Program-made: the position numbers and the translations under genes | DNA from: a virus | Direction: 5' to 3' (one strand) | Length of the DNA stretch: 46,870 nt | IMG/VR virus record: IMGVR_UViG_3300020205_001735 | Span: 1-46,870 of that record | Shown here: positions 34,936-43,036 of the stretch, one piece after another | Numbering within the stretch: the first letter of the stretch is position 1 | Layout: the number at the start of each line of letters is the position of its first letter | Notes under the pieces: generated by a model | What the model saw: only the letters and a program-made list of their open reading frames with translations | Databases searched by the model: none | What the model was told of the DNA's origin: nothing

Positions 34936-36677
34936 GCAACTACCAAAAATTATCTGCCCTTGGAATTGTCTGCAAGGATATCTCGGCACAACAAAAAGTA
35001 AACTGTCCGTTCTGCAAAGACACGAGAAGTAACAAGAAGGACAAGAGTCTATCCGTAAATGTCGAGTTAGGAGTGTACAAGTGCCACTACCCAAACTGCG
35101 AATCCTTCATGGGTAAGAGTGTAAACAAGTCGGACCGAAAGGTTGAGTACTTTGTTCCTGTATCAAAACTTCAGAAGGTGAGCGACAAGGTCCTCTCTTG
35201 GTTTGAGAAGAGAGGGATTTCCAATAACACTCTGCTGAAACTTAAAGTTACTGAGGAGGAGTGTTACTTCCCACAAGCTGGTGAGAATAGAAATGCCATA
35301 TGTTTTAATTACTTTCGAGGAGGTGACTTAATCAACATAAAGTACCGAGACGCGGCAAAGAACTTTCGGATGGTTAAGGATGCCGAGTTGATACTATACA
35401 ACCTGAACTCCATAGAGGGCTATGATTGGTGTGTAATCGTTGAAGGGGAAATGGACACCCTTTCTTTGGAGGAAGCTCAAATTTACCCCGTTGTAAGCGT
35501 TCCTAATGGGGCAACGAAAGGAAATCAGAATCTAAAGTATTTAGATAACTGTATTGATGCGTTTGCGGACAAGGATAAAGTAATCATTTTTACCGACAAT
35601 GACTCAGCAGGTTTATCTCTTCGTGAGGAGTTAACGAGAAGATTGGGACGCGAGAAGATTTGGTATGTCAACATCCCCGATGGGTGTAAAGATGCTAATG
35701 AGATTCTAGTTAATTACGGAGTAGAGCTTCTTCAGAAGGTTGTGGCCGAAGCCTACCAAGTGCCAATAGAAGGCATTGAGAAGGTAAATGATGTAAAGGA
35801 GAAAATAACGGACATATATCTTAATGGGTTTCCTCATGGGTTGAAAGCAGGGTTTAATCAATTTGATGAACATATCTCGTTTCGAGGCTCAGAGTTCACT
35901 ATTATCACAGGAACACCCAACGCAGGAAAGTCAACTTTTCTGAACAATTTACTTGTCAGATTGTCTGCGAAACATTCGTGGAAGATAGCAATGTTTTCGC
36001 CAGAAAAACAACCCACAGAGATACTTTTTTCTGAACTTGCTGAGATATTTATTGGTAAGCCTTTTTTCTCCTTTGTGCCTACAGCAAAGATGAGCCAAGA
36101 GGAGGTTGACAAGGCTCGTGATTTTGTAGAGGAGTTCTTCTACTTCATGAAGATTGATGAGATGGATGTGACCATTGATGGTATCCTAGACAAAGCAGCA
36201 GAACTTGTAAAGAGAAGCGGAATCAATTGTCTTGTGATAGACCCCTGGAACTATGTTGAACACCAGGTCCCAAAGGGAATGAGTGAGACGCAGTACATAT
36301 CAGAGGCACTCACAAAGGTGAAAAGATTCAAGGATCGCTACGGAGTCCATGTCTTTGTTATTGCCCACCCCACAAAGATTAGGAAGGAGAACGGTGTTTA
36401 TGTTATGCCGACTCTTTATGACATAGCAGGTTCTGCTCACTTCTTCAACAAGTGTGATAACGGATTTGTTGCTTACCGAGACTATGTCTCTGGGCAAACT
36501 CTCATCAACATACAAAAGATTCGTTGGTCCTTCATAGGAAGGGTTGGAGAAGTTCCTTTTGTGTACGATGTAAAAACAAAAAGGTTTTCAGAGATTGGAG
36601 ATGATGGTAACGGAATCTTATTAGACGAGTACGAAACAAGACAACACGAATATGAAGACGAAGACATACCATTCTGA
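34932..36677 (+). CDS. primase-helicase (T7 gp4-like)
   Basis: A 581-residue bifunctional replication protein. N-terminal zinc finger with Cys25, Cys28, Cys51 and Cys56. TOPRIM primase core with VIVEGEMDTLS (about 168-178) and VIIFTDNDSAG (about 216-226). A RecA/DnaB-type helicase follows with Walker A ITGTPNAGKS (about 324-333), Walker B CLVIDPWNY (about 431-440) and VFVIAHPTK (about 475-483). The C-terminus is acidic (YEDEDIPF), like SSB or gp4 tails that bind partners. The start overlaps the organiser stop by 4 bases (ATGA). It primes and unwinds DNA at the phage fork. Confidence 0.95.
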   Translation: MSNYQKLSALGIVCKDISAQQKVNCPFCKDTRSNKKDKSLSVNVELGVYKCHYPNCESFMGKSVNKSDRKVEYFVPVSKLQKVSDKVLSWFEKRGISNNTLLKLKVTEEECYFPQAGENRNAICFNYFRGGDLINIKYRDAAKNFRMVKDAELILYNLNSIEGYDWCVIVEGEMDTLSLEEAQIYPVVSVPNGATKGNQNLKYLDNCIDAFADKDKVIIFTDNDSAGLSLREELTRRLGREKIWYVNIPDGCKDANEILVNYGVELLQKVVAEAYQVPIEGIEKVNDVKEKITDIYLNGFPHGLKAGFNQFDEHISFRGSEFTIITGTPNAGKSTFLNNLLVRLSAKHSWKIAMFSPEKQPTEILFSELAEIFIGKPFFSFVPTAKMSQEEVDKARDFVEEFFYFMKIDEMDVTIDGILDKAAELVKRSGINCLVIDPWNYVEHQVPKGMSETQYISEALTKVKRFKDRYGVHVFVIAHPTKIRKENGVYVMPTLYDIAGSAHFFNKCDNGFVAYRDYVSGQTLINIQKIRWSFIGRVGEVPFVYDVKTKRFSEIGDDGNGILLDEYETRQHEYEDEDIPF

Positions 36678-37074
36678 CCCAACTTTTCAGTATGGCCTTC
36701 GGCAAGTTGCAATTACTAAACTCAAGGATGGAGAGTTAATCGGCTCAAAACAAGACTTCTACGAAAATATCGAGGCTGTTTATATCTGTGTTGATAAAAA
36801 ATATGTTGAAATAGTTGAAGTTTTATTTGCATTTTGTGAAAAGAATGTTCGATATTTGCGAAACAATAACATTATAGGTAAAGAAGTAAAGGATGAAATT
36901 AAGACTAAAGCGAGTAAGAGGACTTGTAAAGAACTTGGTATCGACAAGCCGATCAATAGCCAAAATTACAAACGCAAATATTTTCAAAATTTGTACAAGT
37001 TCGTCTACTGGGAATTTATCCAACAGCACACATTAGAACAAGTTCAAGAAATTTTTAATAACCTAAAACAATAA
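36652..37074 (+). CDS. replication-operon protein, unknown
   Basis: A 140-residue protein, Lys-rich and mixed alpha/beta, with a helical C-terminus (FVYWEFIQQHTLEQVQEIF). There is no internal Met before residue 140, so the start at 36652 is the only ATG; it overlaps the primase-helicase gene by 26 bases. No known domain is recognised. Its place between primase-helicase and the DnaA-like gene suggests a DNA-replication role, unproven. Confidence 0.78.
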   Translation: MKTKTYHSDPTFQYGLRQVAITKLKDGELIGSKQDFYENIEAVYICVDKKYVEIVEVLFAFCEKNVRYLRNNNIIGKEVKDEIKTKASKRTCKELGIDKPINSQNYKRKYFQNLYKFVYWEFIQQHTLEQVQEIFNNLKQ

Positions 37075-37085
37075 CAAAAACAAAA

Positions 37086-37595
37086 ATGGAAGCTAAAGCG
37101 GAAAAGAAAATTCATTTTGGAGACATCCTAGAGTATGTGCCAAATGATCGAAAAGAAAGATTTATTAACGACCTGATTATCTATGTACCTCACCTAAAAG
37201 AGGAGGCCGATAAGTTCAGCCATGTGATTCATAATGTTGCTATCGGCACTAACATGAGGAATTATATTGACTTAATGAAAGATGTTGCTCTAAAGGTTTA
37301 TGATGCCACAGGGGCAAAGAATAGAAAAAGAGAAAATATCCTTTACAGACAGTTAGTGTACTGGATGATGTACAAAACATTGCCTGTAACGTTGGGTGGC
37401 ATTGGTAGCGAGTTTGAGAATAAGAACCACGCAACTATCTTACATGGCATTAAAACATTTGAAAATACAATAGAGACATCGTGGAAAGACAGAATGGTTA
37501 TTCAATACTTTGTTGAAAAGATGGAAGAACTTGGATATCCACAACCTAGACAAGCATTCAGAGAGTTATTTTTTAAACTAAACATTCAATACTAA
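37086..37595 (+). CDS. DnaA domain IV-like DNA-binding protein
   Basis: A 169-residue protein. Its C-terminal half matches the DnaA DNA-binding domain layout: a basic helix, YRQLVYWMM (from about residue 87), LGGIGSEFENKNHATILHGI (about 102-121) and a closing helix. In DnaA, RQxAMYL and IGxxFGGRDHTTVxHA form this domain; here NKNHATILHG replaces the GRDHTTVLHA part. There is no ATPase domain, so this is a stand-alone box-binding protein. Together with the organiser upstream it suggests origin control or competition with host DnaA. Confidence 0.85.
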   Translation: MEAKAEKKIHFGDILEYVPNDRKERFINDLIIYVPHLKEEADKFSHVIHNVAIGTNMRNYIDLMKDVALKVYDATGAKNRKRENILYRQLVYWMMYKTLPVTLGGIGSEFENKNHATILHGIKTFENTIETSWKDRMVIQYFVEKMEELGYPQPRQAFRELFFKLNIQY

Positions 37596-37601
37596 AAAAC
37601 A

Positions 37602-37838
37602 ATGGAGATTACAATTGAAAAACCGCATCAAACTATTTACCACTTTAATGGTGAAGTTACTTTAGACATGAAGTATGAATACACCCTTACTAAGATTGTT
37701 AACTTCACAGGTACATCATATGAAGTAGAGGCTCATCCGTCTTCAAACGAAACAAATTGGGGAAATTGGAACGAGTTAAAAAAACAATTTGTTGAGGATA
37801 TTATTGTTAAACACTACGAGACACATGGAGCAGAATAG
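37602..37838 (+). CDS. small protein, unknown
   Basis: A 78-residue protein, beta-rich at the N-terminus (ITIEKPHQTIYHFNG) with Trp-containing NWGNWNELKKQF and a helical C-terminus. No motif is recognised. It starts 6 bases after the DnaA-like gene and its end overlaps the chosen start of the MazG-like gene by 14 bases. Confidence 0.75.
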   Translation: MEITIEKPHQTIYHFNGEVTLDMKYEYTLTKIVNFTGTSYEVEAHPSSNETNWGNWNELKKQFVEDIIVKHYETHGAE

Positions 37839-38061
37839 TACCCACAACGTAGAACCTCACTACGAATTTAAAGACTCCAAGATACTTACTAAGTTAATTG
37901 AGGACCTTAAAAAAAGAGAGAAGAAAGGTTTCTTGCAGTACGGAACAACAGTGGACCGAAATGATTATGACCACCTCATGTGGTTGCAGGAAGCATACGA
38001 AGAGTGCCTTGACATGGCTGTGTATTTAAAAAGTGCAATCGAAAAAATAAAAAACAAATGA
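37825..38061 (+). CDS. MazG-like / NTP pyrophosphohydrolase-type small protein
   Basis: I choose the ATG at 37825 (MEQNSTHNVEPHYEF), 78 residues; the upstream ATG at 37789 lies deep in the previous gene. The C-terminal helices carry FLQYGTTVDRNDYDHLMWLQ and EAYEECLDMAVYLKSAIEKI, the EExxD pattern of small all-alpha MazG-like proteins common in phages. Such enzymes hydrolyse NTPs or dNTPs and may tune nucleotide pools or the stringent signal. The stop overlaps the methyltransferase start by 4 bases. Confidence 0.8.
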   Translation: MEQNSTHNVEPHYEFKDSKILTKLIEDLKKREKKGFLQYGTTVDRNDYDHLMWLQEAYEECLDMAVYLKSAIEKIKNK

Positions 38062-39398
38062 GGTACGGATCAGTATGTTCGGGGATAGAAGCCGCTACGA
38101 TGGCTTGGCATCCGTTAGGTTGGAAGGCGCAATGGTTTTCTGAAATAGAACCATTTCCATCAGCTGTTTTACAACACCATTACCCAAACACCCCAAACCT
38201 AGGAGACATGACTTTAATTCACTCAAACCCTATATTTAATGAAACAACTATCGATGTTCTCGTCGGAGGAACTCCCTGCCAATCATTCTCAGTCGCAGGT
38301 CTCAGGAAAGGAATGGAAGACTCTCGTGGCAACTTGGCCCTTGAATTCTGTCGCATTGCTGACAAGGCAAAACCCCAGTGGATTGTTTGGGAAAATGTCC
38401 CCGGCGTCTTGTCAAGTAACGGAGGAAAAGATTTTGGTTCCCTCCTCGGGGCGTTGGGGGAACTCGGGTATGGGTTCGCTTACAGAGTTCTTGACGCTCA
38501 ACACTTTGGAGTCGCACAAAGACGCAGAAGAGTCTTTCTTGTCGGATACCTTGGAGACTGGAGACCTGCCGCAGCGGTTCTATTTGAGTCCGAAAGCCTG
38601 TGCAGGAATATTGCGGAGAGCAGAAGTAAGAGGGAAAAAGTTACCCGAAAGGTTGAGACAAGCGTTGTTAACTACAGTGAGTCAGGAGAGTGGTGGGACG
38701 GAGGACAAACAGCCGCAAGTCTAACTACTCGTTGCCATGACCAGTATATGCCCGACAAGGGACACTTCTCTGCTGTAATTCAAAACGAAGAAAAGACTGC
38801 CCTTTGTTTTAAAGTGCGAGGCGGTGTTTCTGAGAACTCGGGAATACAAGGCGGTGTTCCTGGCAAGTCAGCAGGTAAGGGTTACCTTGGAAGTGAGGAG
38901 AAGTCTTTCACCATTGCAACCTCACCTGACCAATGGCTGTTTGAAGATAAGAAAACAATTGTGTTGGATAGAGCGTCTTTCAACCAAGGTCAAAATGCTC
39001 AGTACGATGCTAAGATTGAAGAGTCAAACACTACACCTACATTAGTTGCTAGAGGTCCACACGCTGTATTTCCTGTTGCCGTTGATATGTACAACATGAG
39101 CATCAACGAGAAGACATCTCAAACTCTCTCGTCATCCGCTTCGGATATCAACCACACTGGTGGTACAATTACGAATGCTAGAGTTCGAAGATTAACTCCT
39201 GTAGAATGTGAGCGTTTACAGGGATTTCCTGATAACTTTTCAAACATTCCATACAGAAAAAAGGAAGAGTCTCCTGATGGTCCAAGATACAAAGCACTCG
39301 GTAACTCAATGGCTGTTCCTGTGATGGCGTGGATTGGGAAGAGAATTCAAGAAGTAAGTGAACTAATTAATCAACAAAACGATGTCAATAAAAAGTAA
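38058..39398 (+). CDS. C5 cytosine-specific DNA methyltransferase
   Basis: A 446-residue Dcm-type enzyme. Motif I region GSVCSGIEAATMAW (residues 4-17); motif IV GGTPCQSFSVAG with the catalytic Cys near residue 74; motif VI WENVPG near 110-115; motif VIII AQRRRRVFLVGY near 152-163; then a target-recognition region with Gly/Ser-rich linkers; motifs IX-X RRLTPVECERLQGFP and YKALGNSMAVPV at the end. It transfers a methyl group from SAM to C5 of cytosine at a target not deducible here. Likely role: protecting phage DNA from host restriction. It is followed by a lipoprotein gene with 17 bases of overlap. Confidence 0.95.
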   Translation: MRYGSVCSGIEAATMAWHPLGWKAQWFSEIEPFPSAVLQHHYPNTPNLGDMTLIHSNPIFNETTIDVLVGGTPCQSFSVAGLRKGMEDSRGNLALEFCRIADKAKPQWIVWENVPGVLSSNGGKDFGSLLGALGELGYGFAYRVLDAQHFGVAQRRRRVFLVGYLGDWRPAAAVLFESESLCRNIAESRSKREKVTRKVETSVVNYSESGEWWDGGQTAASLTTRCHDQYMPDKGHFSAVIQNEEKTALCFKVRGGVSENSGIQGGVPGKSAGKGYLGSEEKSFTIATSPDQWLFEDKKTIVLDRASFNQGQNAQYDAKIEESNTTPTLVARGPHAVFPVAVDMYNMSINEKTSQTLSSSASDINHTGGTITNARVRRLTPVECERLQGFPDNFSNIPYRKKEESPDGPRYKALGNSMAVPVMAWIGKRIQEVSELINQQNDVNKK

Positions 39399-39576
39399 AA
39401 AATTATTTATATTCTTATTAGCGGTTGTAATAACTTGCCTTGCATTAGGTTGCGACATAAGTAACTACCACCCAATACAAAAAGAAGACTACCAGACGTT
39501 TAAGGCTGTTTACATACCAAGAGATACAGTGTATGTAGACCCAACAACTGTAGGTACAACAACAGATCCTGAATGA
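39382..39576 (+). CDS. small lipoprotein
   Basis: A 64-residue protein with a basic start (MSIKSKK), a hydrophobic segment (residues 8-23) and a lipobox LALGC with Cys24, followed by about 40 polar residues. This is a type II signal peptide. The phage could use it as an Rz1-like spanin lipoprotein or an exclusion lipoprotein; no partner Rz-like gene is recognised. It overlaps the methyltransferase by 17 bases and the PP-loop gene by 4 bases. Confidence 0.82.
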   Translation: MSIKSKKLFIFLLAVVITCLALGCDISNYHPIQKEDYQTFKAVYIPRDTVYVDPTTVGTTTDPE

Positions 39577-40406
39577 AGACAGTTAACAGTTTAAGCGGAG
39601 GGAAGACATCTTCGTATTTAGCGGTTCACTACCCGGCTGACTACAATGTCTTCTCTCTCGTGCGTACAGACGATAAACGAGTTCTCTTCCCAGATGAAAA
39701 AGTGAGACAGATTGTTTCCGACAAGATTGGAAAGGAATTCATTGGAACTCTTGAGGAGGATACAATTGTGTACACAATGTTGGACCTCGAGCAATACCTC
39801 GGGCAAGAAATCATATGGCTAAGTGAGACAACATTTGAGAAGGTGATTAAAAAGGCAGGTGGATACTTACCGAATGTAACAAGAAGATTCTGCACCTCTA
39901 AAATGAAAGTTGAGCCTATTGCCCAATGGTGCTACGAAAACACAGAACTCCCTGTAGACATGAGGATTGGATTCCGAGCAAATGAAATGAGTCGTGCTAG
40001 AACTATGTTGAACAAAGCTGAGGATGGCATTGAGATGTTTAAGTTCAAGGTGGGTGAAAAGAACGGAAGAAAGAAGTGGAAGACATTGCCATATCGAAGT
40101 GTGTCCTTCCCCCTGATCGAAGACGGAATATTCAAGGATGCTGTAGAGACTTACTGGAAGGATAAGTCTGTTCGATTTGCTTACAAGAACAATTGCGTAG
40201 GTTGTTTCCATCGCAACGAGATTTTTCTCAACCACATGAGTAAGAGGGATGAGAAGCAGTTTGATTGGTTCATGAGAATGGAGCAAGAAAACAACTGCAC
40301 GTTTAAAAACGGAATCACATACGAAAAGATAAAGAACTACAAGGTGCAGTTAGATCTCTTTGACGAGGACTTCAACGATTGCGACTCTGGATATTGCGGA
40401 CTATAA
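39573..40406 (+). CDS. PP-loop ATPase, PAPS reductase-like
   Basis: A 277-residue protein with the PP-loop SLSGGKTSS (residues 6-14) that binds ATP or PAPS. RRFCTSKMKVEP, a NNCVGCFHRNE Cys pair and a C-terminal CDSGYCG suggest metal or Fe-S binding. The family includes PAPS reductase and thiolation or DndC-like enzymes; phages often carry one of unknown substrate. It sits between a DNA methyltransferase/lipoprotein pair and a nuclease-like gene, so a nucleic-acid modification role is attractive but not shown. Start overlaps by ATGA. Confidence 0.85.
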   Translation: MKTVNSLSGGKTSSYLAVHYPADYNVFSLVRTDDKRVLFPDEKVRQIVSDKIGKEFIGTLEEDTIVYTMLDLEQYLGQEIIWLSETTFEKVIKKAGGYLPNVTRRFCTSKMKVEPIAQWCYENTELPVDMRIGFRANEMSRARTMLNKAEDGIEMFKFKVGEKNGRKKWKTLPYRSVSFPLIEDGIFKDAVETYWKDKSVRFAYKNNCVGCFHRNEIFLNHMSKRDEKQFDWFMRMEQENNCTFKNGITYEKIKNYKVQLDLFDEDFNDCDSGYCGL

Positions 40407-40418
40407 AAAACAAACACT

Positions 40419-40517
40419 ATGAATAAATTTCTAATGGCGGCTGTAATCATAACAGCAGTAATAGTAATCCTCTCCTACTTTGGAGGCGATGACAATAAAA
40501 ATGGATGGCAATCATGA
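40419..40517 (+). CDS. 32-residue single-pass membrane peptide
   Basis: ATG at 40419 gives MNKFLMAAVIITAVIVILSY, then a polar tail ending GWQS. A single hydrophobic helix (about residues 5-20) with a short basic N-terminus fits a tiny inner-membrane peptide, for example a lysis or exclusion peptide, though function is unknown. It lies 12 bases after the PP-loop gene and overlaps the nuclease-like gene by ATGA. That coupling supports it being real. Confidence 0.65.
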   Translation: MNKFLMAAVIITAVIVILSYFGGDDNKNGWQS

Positions 40518-41002
40518 CAATCACATTAAACGAATCAGAAGTTCACTTTTTGAGAACTCTCGCCTCTACAAGAGCGTTTGTCAGCAGGAAGAAGAATGTG
40601 GTGGATCAGAAGTTTGCGTCCGATAAGTCGGGGTACGAAATAGACTTTGACGGATGCCTATCTGAGTACGCCTTCTGCAAATGGCACAACATTCACTTCA
40701 GCCTATCTTTTGGAGACGATACAGCAGGTCAACCAGACTGCGTGTATAAGAATTTAACAATAGATATCAAAAGCACTCGCCTTCCTCAAGGCCGTATGAT
40801 TGTCAAGTTAAACTCTCAGCCAATGGATATGTATGTCCTTGCCATAGTGGAAAATGATTACACAATCCGTTTCGCTGGATACTCTCGCTCGGAGGATGTG
40901 AAGAAAGAAGAAAATATTCGCAACCTCGGAACAGGAGACTCGTATGTTCTTGACCAACACCAACTATTAAAATTCAAAGAAAATGTACACAAAAAAAATT
41001 AA
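40514..41002 (+). CDS. PD-(D/E)XK-type nuclease-like protein
   Basis: I choose the ATG at 40514 (MTITLNESEVHF), 162 residues, because it overlaps the preceding stop by 4 bases; an alternative ATG lies at 40505. The core reads CLSEYAFCKW, then GQPDCVYKNLTIDIKSTR: a conserved Glu, then PD followed by DIK, the PD-(D/E)XK nuclease layout. A related family with an EYAxxK start and a DIK/EVR core is common in phages and usually annotated as hypothetical. The neighbouring methyltransferase invites a restriction-like or repair role, but neither is shown. Confidence 0.8.
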   Translation: MTITLNESEVHFLRTLASTRAFVSRKKNVVDQKFASDKSGYEIDFDGCLSEYAFCKWHNIHFSLSFGDDTAGQPDCVYKNLTIDIKSTRLPQGRMIVKLNSQPMDMYVLAIVENDYTIRFAGYSRSEDVKKEENIRNLGTGDSYVLDQHQLLKFKENVHKKN

Positions 41003-41186
41003 GAAGACATTCTTCCATGATCAGGAAGAAGGAAAGTTACTAGAGGTAACAGAGTGGGCCAATGGCGGTGGGGTGGACTTTGCCATAACTGATGATAAGG
41101 GGAGGCAACTAATCCCTCTCTCCTATAGAGACGCAAAGAACCTACGAAGATTAATCCGACATATCCTAAGACCAAATGTTGATTAG
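40983..41186 (+). CDS. small protein, unknown
   Basis: A 67-residue basic protein (MYTKKIKKTFFHDQEEG, later LRRLIRHILRP) overlapping the nuclease-like gene by 20 bases and the next gene by 11 bases. Mixed beta then alpha, no known motif. Tight overlap supports translation. Confidence 0.7.
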   Translation: MYTKKIKKTFFHDQEEGKLLEVTEWANGGGVDFAITDDKGRQLIPLSYRDAKNLRRLIRHILRPNVD

Positions 41187-41430
41187 AGGCTACTATATCG
41201 AGGCTTTGGAGGTCCTAACCAATACTGGAGGAGTAGACTTCTTTGACCTAACCATGACAGAGCAATTGGTTAGAACAATTTTTGACATTCGTGATGTGAT
41301 GTCGATACGCCAAGTTGACGAGTTGGTTCCAGAATATGCTGTAATAGAAATAGGCATGGGAAACCCACGCCTATTCAAATTACCTTACGATGCAATAAAG
41401 ACTATCTTTATGAACCGAGATTCTATTTAA
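41176..41430 (+). CDS. small protein, unknown
   Basis: An 84-residue protein with a helical middle (MTEQLVRTIFDIRDVMSIR) and a mixed C-terminus. It overlaps the preceding gene by 11 bases and ends 10 bases before the convergent terminator at 41441. It is the last gene of the plus-strand replication block. No domain recognised. Confidence 0.7.
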   Translation: MLIRGYYIEALEVLTNTGGVDFFDLTMTEQLVRTIFDIRDVMSIRQVDELVPEYAVIEIGMGNPRLFKLPYDAIKTIFMNRDSI

Positions 41431-41440
41431 TCATTTTTAA

Positions 41441-41458
41441 CGAAAATATTTATTTTCG
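41441..41458. terminator. bidirectional terminator between convergent blocks
   Basis: A perfect inverted repeat CGAAAATA-TT-TATTTTCG, with T-rich sequence on both sides, lies between the plus-strand operon (stop at 41430) and the minus-strand basic-protein cluster. The stop codon of the minus gene (41450-41452) is inside the hairpin. Confidence 0.75.
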
Positions 41459-41905
41459 CATTTTGATTTTACAATCTCTATTTTGAGATCTTTGCCCTGG
41501 AGCCTTGCTTGTTTGTCTTTTGGCGTTTTCTCCTCCACCCATATTCTTTTTCATGCTACCTCTGTCGTACTTACCTCTACCAAGAAGTCTGTCTACTTTA
41601 TCAGCAACCTTATATATCCCTTCTTTTCTCGATTCTCGATACGGCTTGTCAGCTTTTTTACTTGCTCTAACTTGCTGTCTCTCTTCTCTTCTCATTTCTC
41701 CTTTTGTAGGAATACCTTTGTATTCGATTTTACCGGTTTGCGGATTAACCCCTTTGTTTATCGCATTGTTTTGTCTTCTAGTTAATGTACCAGAAGCATT
41801 TTTTCTTTGCTCTCGTTTTGATCCAGTACTTCCTGGGAATGAAGAATTATTAACAGGATCTCCTGTAATAGGATTTCTTTTAGCAGTTGTTTTCATTGTT
41901 GCCAT
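41450..41905 (-). CDS. basic protein, probably nucleic-acid binding
   Basis: A 151-residue protein rich in Lys, Arg, Gln and Gly with little hydrophobic core (REQRKNASGTLTRRQNN; KADKPYRESRKEGIYKVADK). The N-terminus has NPITGDPVN, a phrase seen in short phage proteins. Disordered and very basic, it could be a virion-packed DNA-binding protein or a host-directed protein. It lies 11 bases after the next basic gene of the cluster. Function is not recognised. Confidence 0.75.
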   Translation of the reverse strand: MATMKTTAKRNPITGDPVNNSSFPGSTGSKREQRKNASGTLTRRQNNAINKGVNPQTGKIEYKGIPTKGEMRREERQQVRASKKADKPYRESRKEGIYKVADKVDRLLGRGKYDRGSMKKNMGGGENAKRQTSKAPGQRSQNRDCKIKMRK

Positions 41906-41916
41906 GTCTTTGTGTA

Positions 41917-42324
41917 TTAAGAGTTAGTTCTACGAGGTAAGTTGCTACCTTTGTAATATTTCTTAGCAATTTCTCTAACTGATTTAGTTTGACCTTCTTT
42001 TTTAGCCCTCTTAGGATCAACCTCTGCCTTTATCGAAAATACATCTTTACGAGGAGGCCCTTGTCTTGAAGATACAGCTCGTTTCAAGCCACCTATTCCA
42101 GTGTATTTAGTTACATTACGAACAGATGCGTAACCCATAGTTGGGTCTAATTCAACTCTGCTTTTTGAAACTTTTTTACCGCCTTTAATGTCGGTAGCAG
42201 TACGAGTTTTAGATACATAGTTTCCTGTAACCTCACGAACTTTTTTGTTTTTCGTTCTAGTTATTTTAACATCGCGGCCTAAAAGGTTTTTGCGTGTCGT
42301 TTCTGAAGGTTTTTTCTTGTCCAT
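41917..42324 (-). CDS. basic protein paralogous to the protein at 46129
   Basis: A 135-residue Lys/Arg-rich protein. Its N-terminus, TRKNLLGRDVKITR followed by SKTRTATDIKGGKKVSK, resembles the N-terminus of the plus-strand protein at 46129-46542 (IKKNLLGRTVTVKR, then AKTRTVKSKSGG), so the two are likely paralogues sharing the KNLLGRxV module. The C-terminal halves differ. Function unknown; probably virion-associated or nucleic-acid binding. Confidence 0.78.
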   Translation of the reverse strand: MDKKKPSETTRKNLLGRDVKITRTKNKKVREVTGNYVSKTRTATDIKGGKKVSKSRVELDPTMGYASVRNVTKYTGIGGLKRAVSSRQGPPRKDVFSIKAEVDPKRAKKEGQTKSVREIAKKYYKGSNLPRRTNS

Positions 42325-42343
42325 TTTTTTATTTTATATTTTA

Positions 42344-42718
42344 TTAAAATGCGTTGTTTGTTGACTTAACAATTTCGTACACGTCCACTTGAGAGTGGAG
42401 ACGAGACACGTTAGCACCCGCGGCGTTCATGATGTCACGATTAGACTCGTAGCAAATATAACGAGTAACTGTCTGCCAATCTGTTCCGTAAGCAAAGTTA
42501 GAAGTGCAGTATGTTGAGGTGTCTGTGTCCAAGCCATTGTTTGCAGTTAATACATTGGCAAGTGAAGGCGTGGTGTTAGGAATACTTGATGTAATGCCTT
42601 GAACAATTGCAGACTTAACAAACCTCAACTTACGAAAGTTGACAGTTGTAGAACCTGATCCGTTGTTAATTCTAACAAGGTTTCCGTTTTCTTCTAATTC
42701 TAATGTGCCGTTATTCAT
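42344..42718 (-). CDS. possible head or surface protein, unknown
   Basis: A 124-residue protein of different composition from its basic neighbours: Asn/Thr/Ser-rich and beta-prone (NNGSGSTTVNFRKLRFVKS; TSTYCTSNFAYGTDW), ending with HSQVDVYEIVKS. There is no signal peptide. It starts 18 bases after a -7 box, so it may be expressed on its own together with the two basic genes downstream. A decoration or fibre role is only a guess. Confidence 0.75.
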   Translation of the reverse strand: MNNGTLELEENGNLVRINNGSGSTTVNFRKLRFVKSAIVQGITSSIPNTTPSLANVLTANNGLDTDTSTYCTSNFAYGTDWQTVTRYICYESNRDIMNAAGANVSRLHSQVDVYEIVKSTNNAF

Positions 42719-42735
42719 CTCTTTAAATATTTACA

Positions 42736-42743
42736 CAAATATA
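42736..42743 (-). promoter_or_regulatory. -7 box TATATTTG for the 124-residue gene
   Basis: The minus strand reads TATATTTG, an exact consensus match, 18 bases before the ATG at 42718 and in the 36-base gap after the upstream gene. No clear -33 TTG. Confidence 0.55.
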
Positions 42744-42754
42744 CTATTTTTTTA

Positions 42755-43036
42755 TTAACAGTTCCATTTTCTCAATGATTTATTAATCCTTGATTTTGGA
42801 TCATTTGCTGTTTTTGAGGAAGTTAACTCCTTCTTCATGCCCTCCATTCGGGAACAGAACGACTTGCGTCTATTAGCGTCCTTACTACCCGGTTTTAGTT
42901 TAGATGGTTTGGTAGTTACAGCAGTCTGCAACTTAGATCCAGGGTTAGCCTTTCTATAAGAGGCAACACCTTTTTTATTGAGTCCTCCTTTTGGGTCCTT
43001 GCCTTCCTTACGAGTCCATGCCGGTGTCTTAGCCAT
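42755..43036 (-). CDS. DUF6321-like small basic protein
   Basis: A 93-residue protein. It opens PAWTRKEGKDPKGGLNKKG and contains NRRKSFCSRMEGMKKELTS and a C-terminal SLRKW. This order (PAWxRKEGxxPxGGL, then RxSFxxRxxGM, then LRKW) is the pattern I recall for DUF6321, a small family of phage and environmental proteins of unknown function. Very basic. It overlaps the next upstream gene by 8 bases. Confidence 0.82.
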   Translation of the reverse strand: MAKTPAWTRKEGKDPKGGLNKKGVASYRKANPGSKLQTAVTTKPSKLKPGSKDANRRKSFCSRMEGMKKELTSSKTANDPKSRINKSLRKWNC

